The notes under the pieces are model-generated. The model searched no databases, had not been told where the DNA came from, and saw only the letters and a program-made list of their open reading frames with translations. A DNA stretch of 64,000 bases from Paraburkholderia largidicola (GTDB lineage Bacteria; Pseudomonadota; Gammaproteobacteria; Burkholderiales; Burkholderiaceae), in contig NZ_AP023175.1 of assembly GCF_013426895.1 (NCBI RefSeq), forward strand, positions 806,001 to 870,000. Direction: 5' to 3'. The position numbers and the translations under genes are program-made. Positions within the stretch are counted from its first letter, which is position 1; every line of letters starts with the position of its first letter. Shown here piece after piece: positions 24,374 through 33,653 of this stretch.

Positions 24374-26140
24374 CTACAAATCCACCACGACATCTCCGAC
24401 GGGCCGCGCGCAGCAAATCAGCACATTGCCATCGGCAGGCTTGTCGAGCGGCTCCGGCGCATAGGCGACCGCCCCTGAAACAAGCCCACTCTCGCAGTTG
24501 TGACATATTCCCGACCGGCATGACCACCGGACGGGCACATCGCAGGCTTCGGCCAGTTCAAGAATGCTTTGATAAGAAAGCGCATTCCAGTGCGTGGCGA
24601 TGCCACTGCGCGCGAACGACACCAGCGGCCCTTCCGTAGACGCGGCTACCGGCAAATGCGGAGCCCGTACCGACGTGTCCGTCATACCGGGATTCAGCGA
24701 TTCGACGCCGCCGAAGCGCTCCATATGAAGCCGTGAACCCGGAACACCCATGCCTTCTCCCAGCGTTCGCTTCATGTCCTGCATGAACGATGTGGGTCCG
24801 CACAGATAGACATCGGCATCCGCGGGAAGGCCGACCTTTTCCAACATCGTTTGCGACACACGCCCCGTGTCGTCGAAATCGACGCCGATACGATCGCCCG
24901 CCGCTGGCGCGCTGTAGCAAACGTAGCTGCGTCCGTGCTCGAGCATGCTAAGCAGGTGGCCAGATTCGGCGCTGAGCGGATGATGCTTGCCATCACGGGC
25001 CGCATGAATCCAGAGTACCTGCCGCTCCACCCCTGCCGCCGACAGTGCGTTCAGCATCGAGAGAACCGGCGTCACGCCGATTCCCGCACTGAGCAACACG
25101 ACGGGATTCGTTCCTTCCTTGAGGATGAAGTCCCCGCGTGGCGCGCTGACATCGAGCGTATCTCCAACCCGAACCCGACCGCCGAGATAGGTGCCGGCCA
25201 CACCGTCCGGTTCGACTTTCACGCTGATGCGATATCGGCCTGTCGATGGCGCGCCCGAGAGCGAATAGCTCCGAAAGAACGGCGCATCGTCAGCGCTCTG
25301 TCTCAATCGCAACACGACATATTGCCCCGGACGAGCCTGCTGAAGCGGCAGTCCGTCCGTCGCCTCGAAGACGAACGAAAGAACGTCGGCTGACTCTGTT
25401 TGGATTGCGACGACCGTGAGTGGTCGAAAGCCGGGCGCAACCGCATTCGACGCCGCAGCAGGTGCAAGCCCCGCGTTGCCGCTAGTCGCGCCCGCCTCGA
25501 TGCTGCCGAGTAATGTGTTGAACGACCTCCGCCATCCCGGCGACAGCGCATCGATACACAATGCGCGCTCCAGTCGGTCGCGTGGATGGTCAGGCGAATA
25601 CAGCAGCGCATTGATCTCTTCGACGGTCATCTGCTCCTTCGCACTTCGCAGCTTGATGATTTCGTCGCCCGCACCGACGTCGCCTTCCTGCAGGACGCGC
25701 AAATAGAACCCCGGGCGTCCGCTGGATGTCAGCAAAGCCGGCATACGCGGCTCATCCATGCGAATGCCAAGGCGATAGCAGGTCACGCGCGGCTGAGTGA
25801 CTTCGAAAATTGCATGACCGATCTGGTAGACATCGCCGATGCAGACCTCACGGTCCGGCATCCCATCTATCGTGAAGTTCTCGCTGAACTGTCCAAAGCC
25901 GAACGCTTTCCTGTTCAGCGACGCCTCCCAGTGTCGATACGAGTCGATCTGATAGGCCAGCACGGCGCGTTGTTCTCCGCCATGACCGCCAAGGTCTCCT
26001 TGACCGTCACCTTCAAGGCCCAGTCGCCGCGCGACACAACGCCCTTGCACCGGAAGCTTCCAGATTCCCGTATGCACGGTCCGCCCATTCCATTCGATGT
26101 CGCGCGGGAGGCCAACATTCACCGATAGCAGTCGAGCCAT
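24374..26140 (-). CDS. MOSC - flavin reductase - [2Fe-2S] ferredoxin fusion protein
   Basis: 588 residues from the ATG at 26140 with GAGG ten bases upstream. Order: YiiM-type MOSC domain (about 20-150) with LGLEGDGQGDLGGHGGEQRAV and QPRVTCYRLG holding the conserved Cys; a 3-alpha domain (about 165-215, EEINALLYSPDHPRDRLERA); an FAD-binding reductase domain with RSYSLSG and GQYVVLRLR; an NAD-binding domain (LLSAGIGVTPVLSML, CGPTSFMQDM); and a plant-type ferredoxin with WSCRSGICHNC and a fourth Cys near the end. All four cluster cysteines are present. It would pass electrons from NAD(P)H via FAD and the cluster to a molybdenum-cofactor-linked or N-hydroxylated substrate; the real substrate is unknown. 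Confidence 0.92.
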   Translation of the reverse strand: MARLLSVNVGLPRDIEWNGRTVHTGIWKLPVQGRCVARRLGLEGDGQGDLGGHGGEQRAVLAYQIDSYRHWEASLNRKAFGFGQFSENFTIDGMPDREVCIGDVYQIGHAIFEVTQPRVTCYRLGIRMDEPRMPALLTSSGRPGFYLRVLQEGDVGAGDEIIKLRSAKEQMTVEEINALLYSPDHPRDRLERALCIDALSPGWRRSFNTLLGSIEAGATSGNAGLAPAAASNAVAPGFRPLTVVAIQTESADVLSFVFEATDGLPLQQARPGQYVVLRLRQSADDAPFFRSYSLSGAPSTGRYRISVKVEPDGVAGTYLGGRVRVGDTLDVSAPRGDFILKEGTNPVVLLSAGIGVTPVLSMLNALSAAGVERQVLWIHAARDGKHHPLSAESGHLLSMLEHGRSYVCYSAPAAGDRIGVDFDDTGRVSQTMLEKVGLPADADVYLCGPTSFMQDMKRTLGEGMGVPGSRLHMERFGGVESLNPGMTDTSVRAPHLPVAASTEGPLVSFARSGIATHWNALSYQSILELAEACDVPVRWSCRSGICHNCESGLVSGAVAYAPEPLDKPADGNVLICCARPVGDVVVDL

Positions 26141-26223
26141 GTCACTCACACCTCTATACGATTTCCGGCAGAGCGCGTCCTTGCCGCGATGCGCGCTTGG
26201 TCAACTACGGCAATACACGGCGC

Positions 26224-27162
26224 TCATTTGCGTGACGGAATGAATCCTGGCGTGCCCGTCTTCACGACTTCGTTGTATCGACGCCGGGTCTGAATCTGAT
26301 CGATCGCCTCGAACGCGTCTGCCGGGAGCGCGGCAATACTGAAGTTTTCCCGCGCGCGAGCGGCTGTCTTTGGCGTGGTCAGCATCGCCGTGCCGCGTTG
26401 CACCGCCCAGGCAAGTAGGACCTGGGCCGGTGTTTTCTCGACACGCGCAGCGATCGCTGCGACGACGGGATCATCGAGCGGGCCCGGCCTTATTCCATGT
26501 CCCAGCGGAGCAAACGCCAAAAACACGATCCCGTTGCCGTTGCAGAACTCGAGAAGCTCCGTTTCAGGAAGATACGGATGGGCTTCGACCTGCACCGCCG
26601 CCGGTTTGATTCGTGCCACCTCATATAGAGGTTGCAGATCGCTCAACGTAATGTCGGACAGTCCGATTGCGCGGCATTTCCCGCCATCGACGAGCGCTTC
26701 CATCGCGCGCCATGTGTCGAGCAACGTCACGCCGTCGTCGTAGATCACGTCGCCATTCTGATCGCGTGGGTCCTGATCGTCTCCGGGCTGGAATGCAAAG
26801 GGCGTGTGTATCAGGTACAGATCCAGATAGTCGATTCCAAGCTTCTTGCAGCTTGCTTCGAAAGCCTGCGGGACGCGCTCGGGCCGATGGTTCGAGTTCC
26901 AGAGCTTGGTCGTAACGAAGACCTCTTCGCGAGCGATCCCATTCGCTGCGAGCCCCTTCTGCAAGGCCTCGCCTACCTCGCTCTCGTTTCTATATCGCTC
27001 CGCGCAATCGAAGTGTCGAAACCCTTCTGTCAGAGCATCGTAGACAGCCGTTCGGGTCGTGGCCGGATCGGGGATGAGCGTACCGAACCCGATGGCGGGC
27101 ATCGCACCAGGCCCGTGTTTCAGCGGGATTTTTCGCAGCTGGAAATCTGTCGGCGCATCCAT
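26224..27162 (-). CDS. Aldo/keto reductase
   Basis: 312 residues from the ATG at 27162, which has GGAGG seven bases upstream. The catalytic tetrad is visible: Asp and Tyr in FDCAERYRNESEVGEAL, Lys in VTTKLWNSNH and His in LDLYLIHTPF. QVEAHPYL and the C-terminal NADPH-binding TPKTAARARENF complete the family pattern. It reduces aldehydes or ketones with NADPH in the cytoplasm. It starts about 270 bases from ybdK and lies 83 bases upstream of the MOSC fusion gene on the same strand. Confidence 0.93.
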   Translation of the reverse strand: MDAPTDFQLRKIPLKHGPGAMPAIGFGTLIPDPATTRTAVYDALTEGFRHFDCAERYRNESEVGEALQKGLAANGIAREEVFVTTKLWNSNHRPERVPQAFEASCKKLGIDYLDLYLIHTPFAFQPGDDQDPRDQNGDVIYDDGVTLLDTWRAMEALVDGGKCRAIGLSDITLSDLQPLYEVARIKPAAVQVEAHPYLPETELLEFCNGNGIVFLAFAPLGHGIRPGPLDDPVVAAIAARVEKTPAQVLLAWAVQRGTAMLTTPKTAARARENFSIAALPADAFEAIDQIQTRRRYNEVVKTGTPGFIPSRK

Positions 27163-27434
27163 AGTGCTACCTCCGCACCCTCGCAGGCGCAAAGCAGCCC
27201 GTCAATTCGCGTGCGTACGCGACAACGTGCAGGTACAACGGGGATATCGGCTCGCGACTGTCGACGACACCACTTCTTCCGAAAGCAATCGCGAACCATT
27301 GCATGCCGACTACCATATCCGCTATCCGTTACGGATGCAGCGGACGTGCCGTCCGTTCCGTTGGCGACACGGCTTCGACTGTCACTCCAATCGCATGCAT
27401 GGAAAGGAAAACAACGGTCTGCAAAATCCAGCGT

Positions 27435-28562
27435 CTATCCCGGCATCTGCGCGCCACGCCAAACCTGGCATTGCTGACGGGCAACCTCATGCAACGAATT
27501 GTGTACGCCGTAGATACGGCGCAACCACATGGCGTCGCTGACGCCGTCGGTCACCGTGCGCTTGATGATATCGAGGCCCTCCTCCGCGCCCAGAATGCGC
27601 GCATGCTCGGCGATCGCTTCCAGCGTGAGGAGTATGTCGCCCCGAATCGGACTGCGATGCCCACTCTCCGGATTCACGCATAGACCATCGAGCCCATAGC
27701 GGCAGGCCATGAACCGGTTCGCCCGATACACTTCGTAATCACGCTCACTGAGATGCAATGGCTTATCGACCAGCAGATAACGCGCAACGGCCTGGATATA
27801 AGCCGCGATCGCGGCGGCCCATTCGACGCGCAGCGGCGTGTCCATGACACGTATCTCAATCGTGCCGTATCCCGGGCTTGGACGTATGTCCCAGTAGAAA
27901 TCCTTCAGGCTATTGACGAGGCCCGTCTTCGCCATGCGCTCGAAATACTCTTCGAACGCCGACCACGTCGTCACGAACGGCGCTCGCCCCGACAAAGGAA
28001 AGGGAGCAACCGAATTGAGCCGGGCGCACTGGAACTTCGTGTCGCTCCCTTGTACGTAAGGCGACGAAGCCGCCAAAGCAATGAAGTGCGGAACGTAACG
28101 CGAAAGCGAATGCAAAAGAACGAGCGCCGAATCAGGATCGGGACAGCCCACATGCACGTGCTGGCCAAAGATGGTGAATTGCTGGTATAGCGCGCCATAC
28201 AGCCCCATCAGATATTCGGAGCGCTCGCGTCCGTCGGAACGCTGGTCGTACCAGTTCTGGAAGAAGTTGGTGCCGCCGCCGCAGACTCCGACATTCAGAA
28301 AGTCGGCGGCCCGAACCAGGGTGTCGCGAAGCCCCTGCAATTCGCTGCGTGCCTGGTCGAAGTTTTGGCATATCCCCGTCGACAGCTCGATCATCCCTTC
28401 CGTCGTCTCCGGCTTGATCGCGCCCGCAAAGGTCTGTTCGCTCACCCGATTCAGCAACTCCGTCGCCGCCTTCGTCAGGTTGTAATCATGGGTGTTGACG
28501 ACCTGAACCTCGAGTTCGACGCCCATCGTGAACGGATCAGATGATGCAAATGGCTGCAGCAT
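27435..28562 (-). CDS. ybdK: YbdK-type carboxylate-amine ligase (glutamate-cysteine ligase 2 family)
   Basis: 375 residues from the ATG at 28562, with AGAGGG seven bases upstream; an upstream in-frame start would add 35 residues without family similarity. Family marks: [15 protein letters not shown] at the start, [38 protein letters not shown] and [19 protein letters not shown]. Members are ATP-dependent and show weak gamma-glutamylcysteine ligase activity in E. coli; the natural role is uncertain. No gshB-like gene is adjacent. Confidence 0.9.
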   Translation of the reverse strand: MLQPFASSDPFTMGVELEVQVVNTHDYNLTKAATELLNRVSEQTFAGAIKPETTEGMIELSTGICQNFDQARSELQGLRDTLVRAADFLNVGVCGGGTNFFQNWYDQRSDGRERSEYLMGLYGALYQQFTIFGQHVHVGCPDPDSALVLLHSLSRYVPHFIALAASSPYVQGSDTKFQCARLNSVAPFPLSGRAPFVTTWSAFEEYFERMAKTGLVNSLKDFYWDIRPSPGYGTIEIRVMDTPLRVEWAAAIAAYIQAVARYLLVDKPLHLSERDYEVYRANRFMACRYGLDGLCVNPESGHRSPIRGDILLTLEAIAEHARILGAEEGLDIIKRTVTDGVSDAMWLRRIYGVHNSLHEVARQQCQVWRGAQMPG

Positions 28563-28883
28563 GGGATGCCCTCTCGCACATCGATGCTCACGCCGAGCCC
28601 TGACGTACGAGCCGGCGCTGCCGCATCTGGTCGGATAAGCGTTGAGGTAAGCATTGCCGATCTGCAATACCTACCTCAACCGAACTGTCATACGTCGATC
28701 GGAAACGAGGCCGAACGGGGTATTTTCATAATACGCGTCCTGGCTGTTCCAATTGCGTCCTCTCGATGTTCTACGCCGAAAAGCGTGCACGCATTTCGTG
28801 CATGAAGCGGTAGCACGGCGTCGTGACTGGGACGTGGCATCTCGCATGGCGCGGCCCAGGGTTTATACCAGCGCCTGGTGTCG
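28563..28883. other. 321-bp intergenic with large hairpin
   Basis: Lies between the ybdK start and the end of the XRE regulator gene. The main feature is the inverted repeat at 28641-28680; no gene is supported. Confidence 0.5.
28641..28680. repeat. 17-bp near-perfect inverted repeat with 6-nt loop
   Basis: Arms 28641-28657 and 28664-28680 match at 15 of 17 positions. No T-run follows on either strand. It lies 79 bases upstream of the ybdK start, between two minus-strand genes; it could be a factor-assisted terminator for the regulator transcript, an mRNA-leader structure of ybdK, or an operator. Confidence 0.7.
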
Positions 28884-29804
28884 TCAACGGCTTCGACCGC
28901 TTTTCGACACTCGCGCTTTTCGAAATGTGTCCAGTACCGTCGCGGCCTCGAATTGCGTTGTCGCCGCGAGATCGATTTTCATCAGCGCCTCGATGCGCAG
29001 CGCGGTGTCCGTCGACGGCGCCGGCGTGTAGACCATGATGCGTATCCCCGGCGCATCGGGCACTTCCAGCGACAGTGCATCCAGTTCCAGTACGCCGGCG
29101 ACCGGATGTTGGATCACCTTGCGCCAGTCGCTGCGCTTGAGCACTTCATGCTCCGCCCACCAGCGGCAGAAGTCAGCGTCCGTTTCGCTCAGTTCTTCGA
29201 CGAGATCGCGTAAAAACACCTCGCCCGAAGGCCGAAGAATGTAGTCGCCGCGAAACTGCGCCAGCACGCATTTCGCATAGGCGTCCCAGCCCTGAAAGAG
29301 CGCACGCGCGCCGTCCTGCTGGAACGTGAACCACAGCAGATTGCAGCGGCCTACGGGCATCGTGCGGAAATCGGCGAACACGCGCACGGCTGCCTCGTTC
29401 CATGTCACATAGTTCCAGTTGCCGTCGATGACATACGCCGGCATGTTGCCAAGCTGATCGAGCATGCGTCGAACGGTGTCCGTCACGTTTTGCGCAATGG
29501 GATACGGGCCAGGCGGTGTGTAGTGATTGGCCAGCTCGAACAGATGCGCACGCTCATGCGCAGACAGCTTCAACGCATTGGCAAGACTTTCGATGGTCTT
29601 GAACGACACATTCACTTCCCTGCCCTGTTCGAGCCACGCATACCAGGTCACGCTGATGCCGGCGCGTTCGGCCACTTCTTCGCGCCGCAGGCCCGGTGTC
29701 TTGCGGCGGCTGCCGCTCGGAAAGTCGATGTCCTCAGGTCGAAGACGTGCGCGGCGCGTTCTCAGAAAATCGGCCAGTTCGTTCAGGCGTTGCTGCTTCT
29801 CCAT
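28884..29804 (-). CDS. XRE-type regulator with MmyB-like ligand-binding domain
   Basis: 306 residues from the ATG at 29804, with AAGGAGG six bases upstream. An N-terminal helix-turn-helix (about 10-75: TPGLRREEVAERAGISVTWYAWLEQG) is followed by an MmyB-like ligand-binding domain (YVIDGNWNYVTWNEAAVRVF, NLLWFTFQ, RDLVEELSETDADFCRWWAEHEV). Such proteins usually repress a divergent oxidoreductase gene, here the PRISE-type reductase at 30062. A strong palindrome at 29834-29853, thirty bases upstream of its own start, is the likely operator. Confidence 0.93.
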   Translation of the reverse strand: MEKQQRLNELADFLRTRRARLRPEDIDFPSGSRRKTPGLRREEVAERAGISVTWYAWLEQGREVNVSFKTIESLANALKLSAHERAHLFELANHYTPPGPYPIAQNVTDTVRRMLDQLGNMPAYVIDGNWNYVTWNEAAVRVFADFRTMPVGRCNLLWFTFQQDGARALFQGWDAYAKCVLAQFRGDYILRPSGEVFLRDLVEELSETDADFCRWWAEHEVLKRSDWRKVIQHPVAGVLELDALSLEVPDAPGIRIMVYTPAPSTDTALRIEALMKIDLAATTQFEAATVLDTFRKARVSKSGRSR

Positions 29805-29833
29805 GTCCAGCCTCCTTCTGCTTTCCCTGTTAC

Positions 29834-29853
29834 TGCCATTACTAGTAATAGCA
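29834..29853. promoter_or_regulatory. Probable operator of the XRE/MmyB regulator
   Basis: TGC-C-ATTACTAGTAAT-A-GCA: a perfect 12-bp palindrome extended by matching TGC/GCA arms. It lies between the divergent regulator and reductase genes, next to the regulator's ribosome site, as expected for an autoregulatory operator. Binding is inferred from position and symmetry. Confidence 0.65.
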
Positions 29854-30061
29854 ATTGCTTGATGCGCTCCGTCAACCATGCCACATTGGCGCCGTCGGGA
29901 AGCACGCTGTGTCCAGCGTCGAAACGCCAGATTATAGAACCCGCTACTCTTGCATGCAGTGGCCCACAGGACGTTCGACAGCGTGCAGACGCATCCGCCG
30001 ACTAAGCGTGGATCCACAGATTCCCCCTGCAAACACAGATACTTTTCGATATTGACGCGAT

Positions 30062-31132
30062 ATGGACAAACGGGCTCTCATCATCGGCGCGACGGGCATC
30101 GTCGGCGGTAATCTCGCGCAACATTTACTCGCATCCGGAGGCTGGAACGTCACGGGTCTCTCGCGCGGCCGCACGGCAGCGCCCGATGGAATCGAAGCCG
30201 TCACCGCCGATCTGACTTCCGCGAAATCCATTGCCGATGCGCTGCAAGAGCAGCATTTCAGCCACGTGTTCTTTACCGCATGGTCGCGACAGGCAACCGA
30301 GCGCGAGAACATCGAAGTGAACGGCGCAATGGTCCGTCACGTGCTGGACGCGCTCGGCCCGTCCGGCACACTCGAACACGCTGCGCTGGTCACAGGGCTC
30401 AAGCACTACCTCGGGCCGTTCGAAGCGTATGCGCAAGGCAGTGTCCCGCTCACACCGTTTCGCGAGGAACAGGGCCGCCAGCCCGTCGACAATTTCTACT
30501 ACGAGCAGGAAGACCGGCTGTTCGAAGCAGCGCATCGATATGACTTCAGCTGGAGCGTGCATCGGCCGCATACGATCATTGGCTTCGCGCTCGGCAATGC
30601 GATGAACATGGGCGTCACGCTCGCCGTGTACGCGACGCTGTGCAAGGAGACGGGGCAGCCGTTCGTGTTTCCCGGTTCGGCCGCGCAATGGAACAGCCTC
30701 ACGGATATGACCGACGCGAGCCTGCTCGCGCGGCATCTCGAATGGGCATCCACGTCGCCCAACGCGCGCAACGAGGACTTCAACGTCGTCAATGGCGACG
30801 TGTTCCGGTGGAAATGGATGTGGTCGCAGCTTGCGCAGTATTTCGGCATCGAGCCCGCGCCCTTCGACGGTGAGACGCGTCCGCTCGAACATCGCATGCA
30901 GGAAGCGAGCAGACAATGGTCGGAAATTGCGGGCCGTTATCAGTTGAAGGAAAGCAGCATCGACAGGCTCGTGTCGTGGTGGCATACGGATGCCGATCTC
31001 GGTCGTCCAATGGAAGTTCTGACTGACATGAGCAAAAGCCGTCGAGCCGGCTTCCTCGATTACCAGAGCACACCGGATGCGTTCTTCGCACTGTTCGACA
31101 GGTTGAAGCAGGAACGGATCATTCCCGCGTAG
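30062..31132 (+). CDS. SDR family reductase, PRISE (progesterone 5-beta-reductase/iridoid synthase-like) type
   Basis: 356 residues with an N-terminal Rossmann motif GATGIVGGNLAQHLLASGG and the PRISE-like segments HVFFTAWSRQ, LVTGLKHYLGPFEAYA, NFYYEQEDRLFEA and WSVHRPHTIIGFALG. The family reduces enones (1,4-reduction) with NADPH; bacterial substrates are mostly unknown. Divergent from the XRE/MmyB regulator, which probably controls it. Confidence 0.92.
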   Translation: MDKRALIIGATGIVGGNLAQHLLASGGWNVTGLSRGRTAAPDGIEAVTADLTSAKSIADALQEQHFSHVFFTAWSRQATERENIEVNGAMVRHVLDALGPSGTLEHAALVTGLKHYLGPFEAYAQGSVPLTPFREEQGRQPVDNFYYEQEDRLFEAAHRYDFSWSVHRPHTIIGFALGNAMNMGVTLAVYATLCKETGQPFVFPGSAAQWNSLTDMTDASLLARHLEWASTSPNARNEDFNVVNGDVFRWKWMWSQLAQYFGIEPAPFDGETRPLEHRMQEASRQWSEIAGRYQLKESSIDRLVSWWHTDADLGRPMEVLTDMSKSRRAGFLDYQSTPDAFFALFDRLKQERIIPA

Positions 31133-31188
31133 ATACCTTCTGCAGAAAGCAGCTGCGCGCCGCTATTCAATGCCGGCTTCGGGCGAGA

Positions 31189-33417
31189 TCACACGCTGCG
31201 CTCCTTCTGTGATGCGTGCAGCTGCATCTGCGGCACCGGGATCTCGATGCCAGCCCGGTCCATCACGAGCTTGAGCCGTGCATTGAAAGCACGCGCCACG
31301 CTCCATTGCTTTAGCGGCCGGGTCTTGATCTGCCCTTTTACGACGATCCAGTTGGGGTCGAACCGGTCGAGCCCCCACACTTCGATGGGACCGAGTATCT
31401 CGTCGCGAAAGCGGGAATCTTCAATCAGCTCGGCCCCGACTTCCGCGATCATCCGTGTGACCTGATCGATGTCCGCCGAGAACGGCAGCCTGACTTCGAA
31501 GACGGCATTGGCGAAGTCACGCGAAAGATTCTTGACGATCTTGATCTGCGAGAACGGGATCGTGTGAACCGCGCCTTGTCCGTCGCGCAACCGGACTGTG
31601 CGGATCGTCAGGTCCATCACGGTCCCGGCGTGGCCGCCGTCGACGTCGATCCAGTCGCCTACCGAGATCGTCTCCTCGACAATGATGAACAGTCCCGTAA
31701 TCAGATCCGTGACCAGCGACTTCGCACCGAAGCCGACAGCCAGACCGATCACACCGGCGCCTGCCAGCAGAGGCGTCAGGTTGATCCCAAGACTCGCGGC
31801 GCCGACGATGGCCGCCAGGCTCGCAACCGTCACGAATGTCGCGTTGCGCAGCAGCGGCAACATCGTGCGTGCTCGCACGCCCGGATTGAGTGTCTTGTTG
31901 CGCGAACTGCTCGGGCCCAATGTTTCGAGAATGACGGTATCGATGAGAATCCATACCAACCACGCGCCAAACACCGTCGCGATAACGGCGACTAGCGCAT
32001 GTCTGAAGCCAGGCGTCATTGCGTTGTGTCGGATCAACCGGGCGATCGGACCACTCCACAGCACCAGTTCGAAACGTATGTACGCGAGCCACATCGCAAG
32101 CAGGAACAACATGATGGCGAAGCGCAACAGTCGCATCAGGTGCGGCGCACGGCGCTGCACGCGCGAATCCTTACGACGCGTCAGATGCAGCAGCAACGCC
32201 GACACGAACAACGTGAGAACAAGAAACAGCGCACTGAGAAGAGACGGTTGCAAGACGTTCCCCTCTTCACCACGCCCGTCGATGATCGCGACGACGGAGG
32301 CGATCGCGATCAGCAGGATCGGGATATGCCACAGTGAAGCGAGAATATCGAGCGCTTCCGTGGCGAACTTGTGATCGCGCCTGCGCGAATACGCGCGGTT
32401 GCGTATCAGGTGCGTGACGGGCCGGCGGTAAGCGAGCGCAAAGTAGCCGATCAGAATGCCCGCCGCCATGTTTGCGAAGCTCGACACGAGCCCGGCCAGA
32501 TTCGCGCCGAGCAGGCGTATCACTTCAGGATTAGCCGTTGCGTCGCCAAGCGCGCCACAGGCTCCGATTGCAAACAGCGGCCAAAGGCCCCGCGCCAGCA
32601 ACTGCTGGACGGCGACGCGCCGATGAGCCGTGCCGAACACGGAGAACGCGATCATGCAGATCGCCGAGAAGACCGATCCCACGACGATCGCATAGGCAAT
32701 CACCAGCCCGAGGGTTCGTCCGAGTGCATCGGGCATTGCCTGCACGAACAGCAGCACCGCCACGAACGCGACGATCCAGGGCCCGGTCTGCCGCAAAGCG
32801 AAGCTCAACAGGTCGACCGACGTCGGATTCGGCGCGAGTGCAACATGCCAGCCATAATGCGCACCGACGCGTCGCTGCACATAGGCCAGCAAGCCTGCGC
32901 AACCGCCCCATCCCGCCAGCGTCACAGCCATGCCGATCAGAACCGCGGCGAATGATTCTCCGCGTGAACCTGTGAGAACCGTTCGCAGTTCGCCGGCTGC
33001 CGCGTTGAAACGGGTCGCCCAGAAATGCAGCGGCGTGCGGCCTTCGTTCAGGTTGCTCTCGACGGATGCAAGGCCGGATGCGATCGCGCCGAGCAGATCG
33101 CCTTTGGCTGGCGCAGGCGCTGCGGGCGCAACATGCTGGTTGGCGTCTCGCAGCCCTTTCAGTTGGGTGACGAGCGCAGTGCGTTGGGTGTCGTTGTCGA
33201 GTGTATCGATCAAGGTGTCCAGCGAACGCGCGAGCTCAGCCTCGCTGGCGGCGGAAGATGCGGATTGCGATGCCGGAACGGGCGATGCCGCTCCCGTCGC
33301 GGTGTTGACGATTCCTTGCAGCGTGGCGGGCAGAGGCGCGCCATGCGCGGCAATGATGCAAGCGCCGAGCGCGATCAGGATGCAGGCAACTGCCCGCCAT
33401 GTGCGGAAGAATGGCAT
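31189..33417 (-). CDS. Large MscS-family mechanosensitive channel
   Basis: 742 residues from the ATG at 33417, with GGGGAGG close upstream; an upstream in-frame start would add 45 residues before the signal peptide. A signal sequence, a periplasmic helical region (about 30-130) and many transmembrane helices lead to the C-terminal MscS core: AGVIGLAVGFGAKSLVTDLI, ETISVGDWIDVDGGHAGTV and TVRLRDGQGAVHTIPFSQI. It should open under membrane tension to release solutes. A degenerate copy of the window's 18-bp palindrome lies about 200 bases upstream. Confidence 0.92.
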   Translation of the reverse strand: MPFFRTWRAVACILIALGACIIAAHGAPLPATLQGIVNTATGAASPVPASQSASSAASEAELARSLDTLIDTLDNDTQRTALVTQLKGLRDANQHVAPAAPAPAKGDLLGAIASGLASVESNLNEGRTPLHFWATRFNAAAGELRTVLTGSRGESFAAVLIGMAVTLAGWGGCAGLLAYVQRRVGAHYGWHVALAPNPTSVDLLSFALRQTGPWIVAFVAVLLFVQAMPDALGRTLGLVIAYAIVVGSVFSAICMIAFSVFGTAHRRVAVQQLLARGLWPLFAIGACGALGDATANPEVIRLLGANLAGLVSSFANMAAGILIGYFALAYRRPVTHLIRNRAYSRRRDHKFATEALDILASLWHIPILLIAIASVVAIIDGRGEEGNVLQPSLLSALFLVLTLFVSALLLHLTRRKDSRVQRRAPHLMRLLRFAIMLFLLAMWLAYIRFELVLWSGPIARLIRHNAMTPGFRHALVAVIATVFGAWLVWILIDTVILETLGPSSSRNKTLNPGVRARTMLPLLRNATFVTVASLAAIVGAASLGINLTPLLAGAGVIGLAVGFGAKSLVTDLITGLFIIVEETISVGDWIDVDGGHAGTVMDLTIRTVRLRDGQGAVHTIPFSQIKIVKNLSRDFANAVFEVRLPFSADIDQVTRMIAEVGAELIEDSRFRDEILGPIEVWGLDRFDPNWIVVKGQIKTRPLKQWSVARAFNARLKLVMDRAGIEIPVPQMQLHASQKERSV

Positions 33418-33609
33418 GATCCTCCCCGCGCCAGCGCCTGATGCGCCTACGCGAACTGATACGCCAGCGTGTTCGCTGGCGAAGCGCTGAACACGAATGA
33501 TCGGACGCCGCGTGAACGCGTCCATGGAGAACGCTTCCGGACGGTCCTCCATTTGAGGATATGGCGGCCTGGAAACTTATTAATCTAGGCGCTCTATCCC
33601 AAGGACGTT

Positions 33610-33627
33610 ATTGGACTTTAGTCTCAT
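33610..33627 (-). promoter_or_regulatory. 18-bp palindrome, site 3 (upstream of MscS channel)
   Basis: ATTGGACT-TT-AGTCTCAT; the core GGACT-TT-AGTC closely resembles a DosR box. On the minus strand TAGATT (33587-33582) follows as a -10-like hexamer at the same centre distance (31.5 bases) as site 1, giving a start near 33575 for the mscS-like gene. Confidence 0.55.
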
Positions 33628-33653
33628 GTCAGATATGGGTTGCGCCGATGCAC

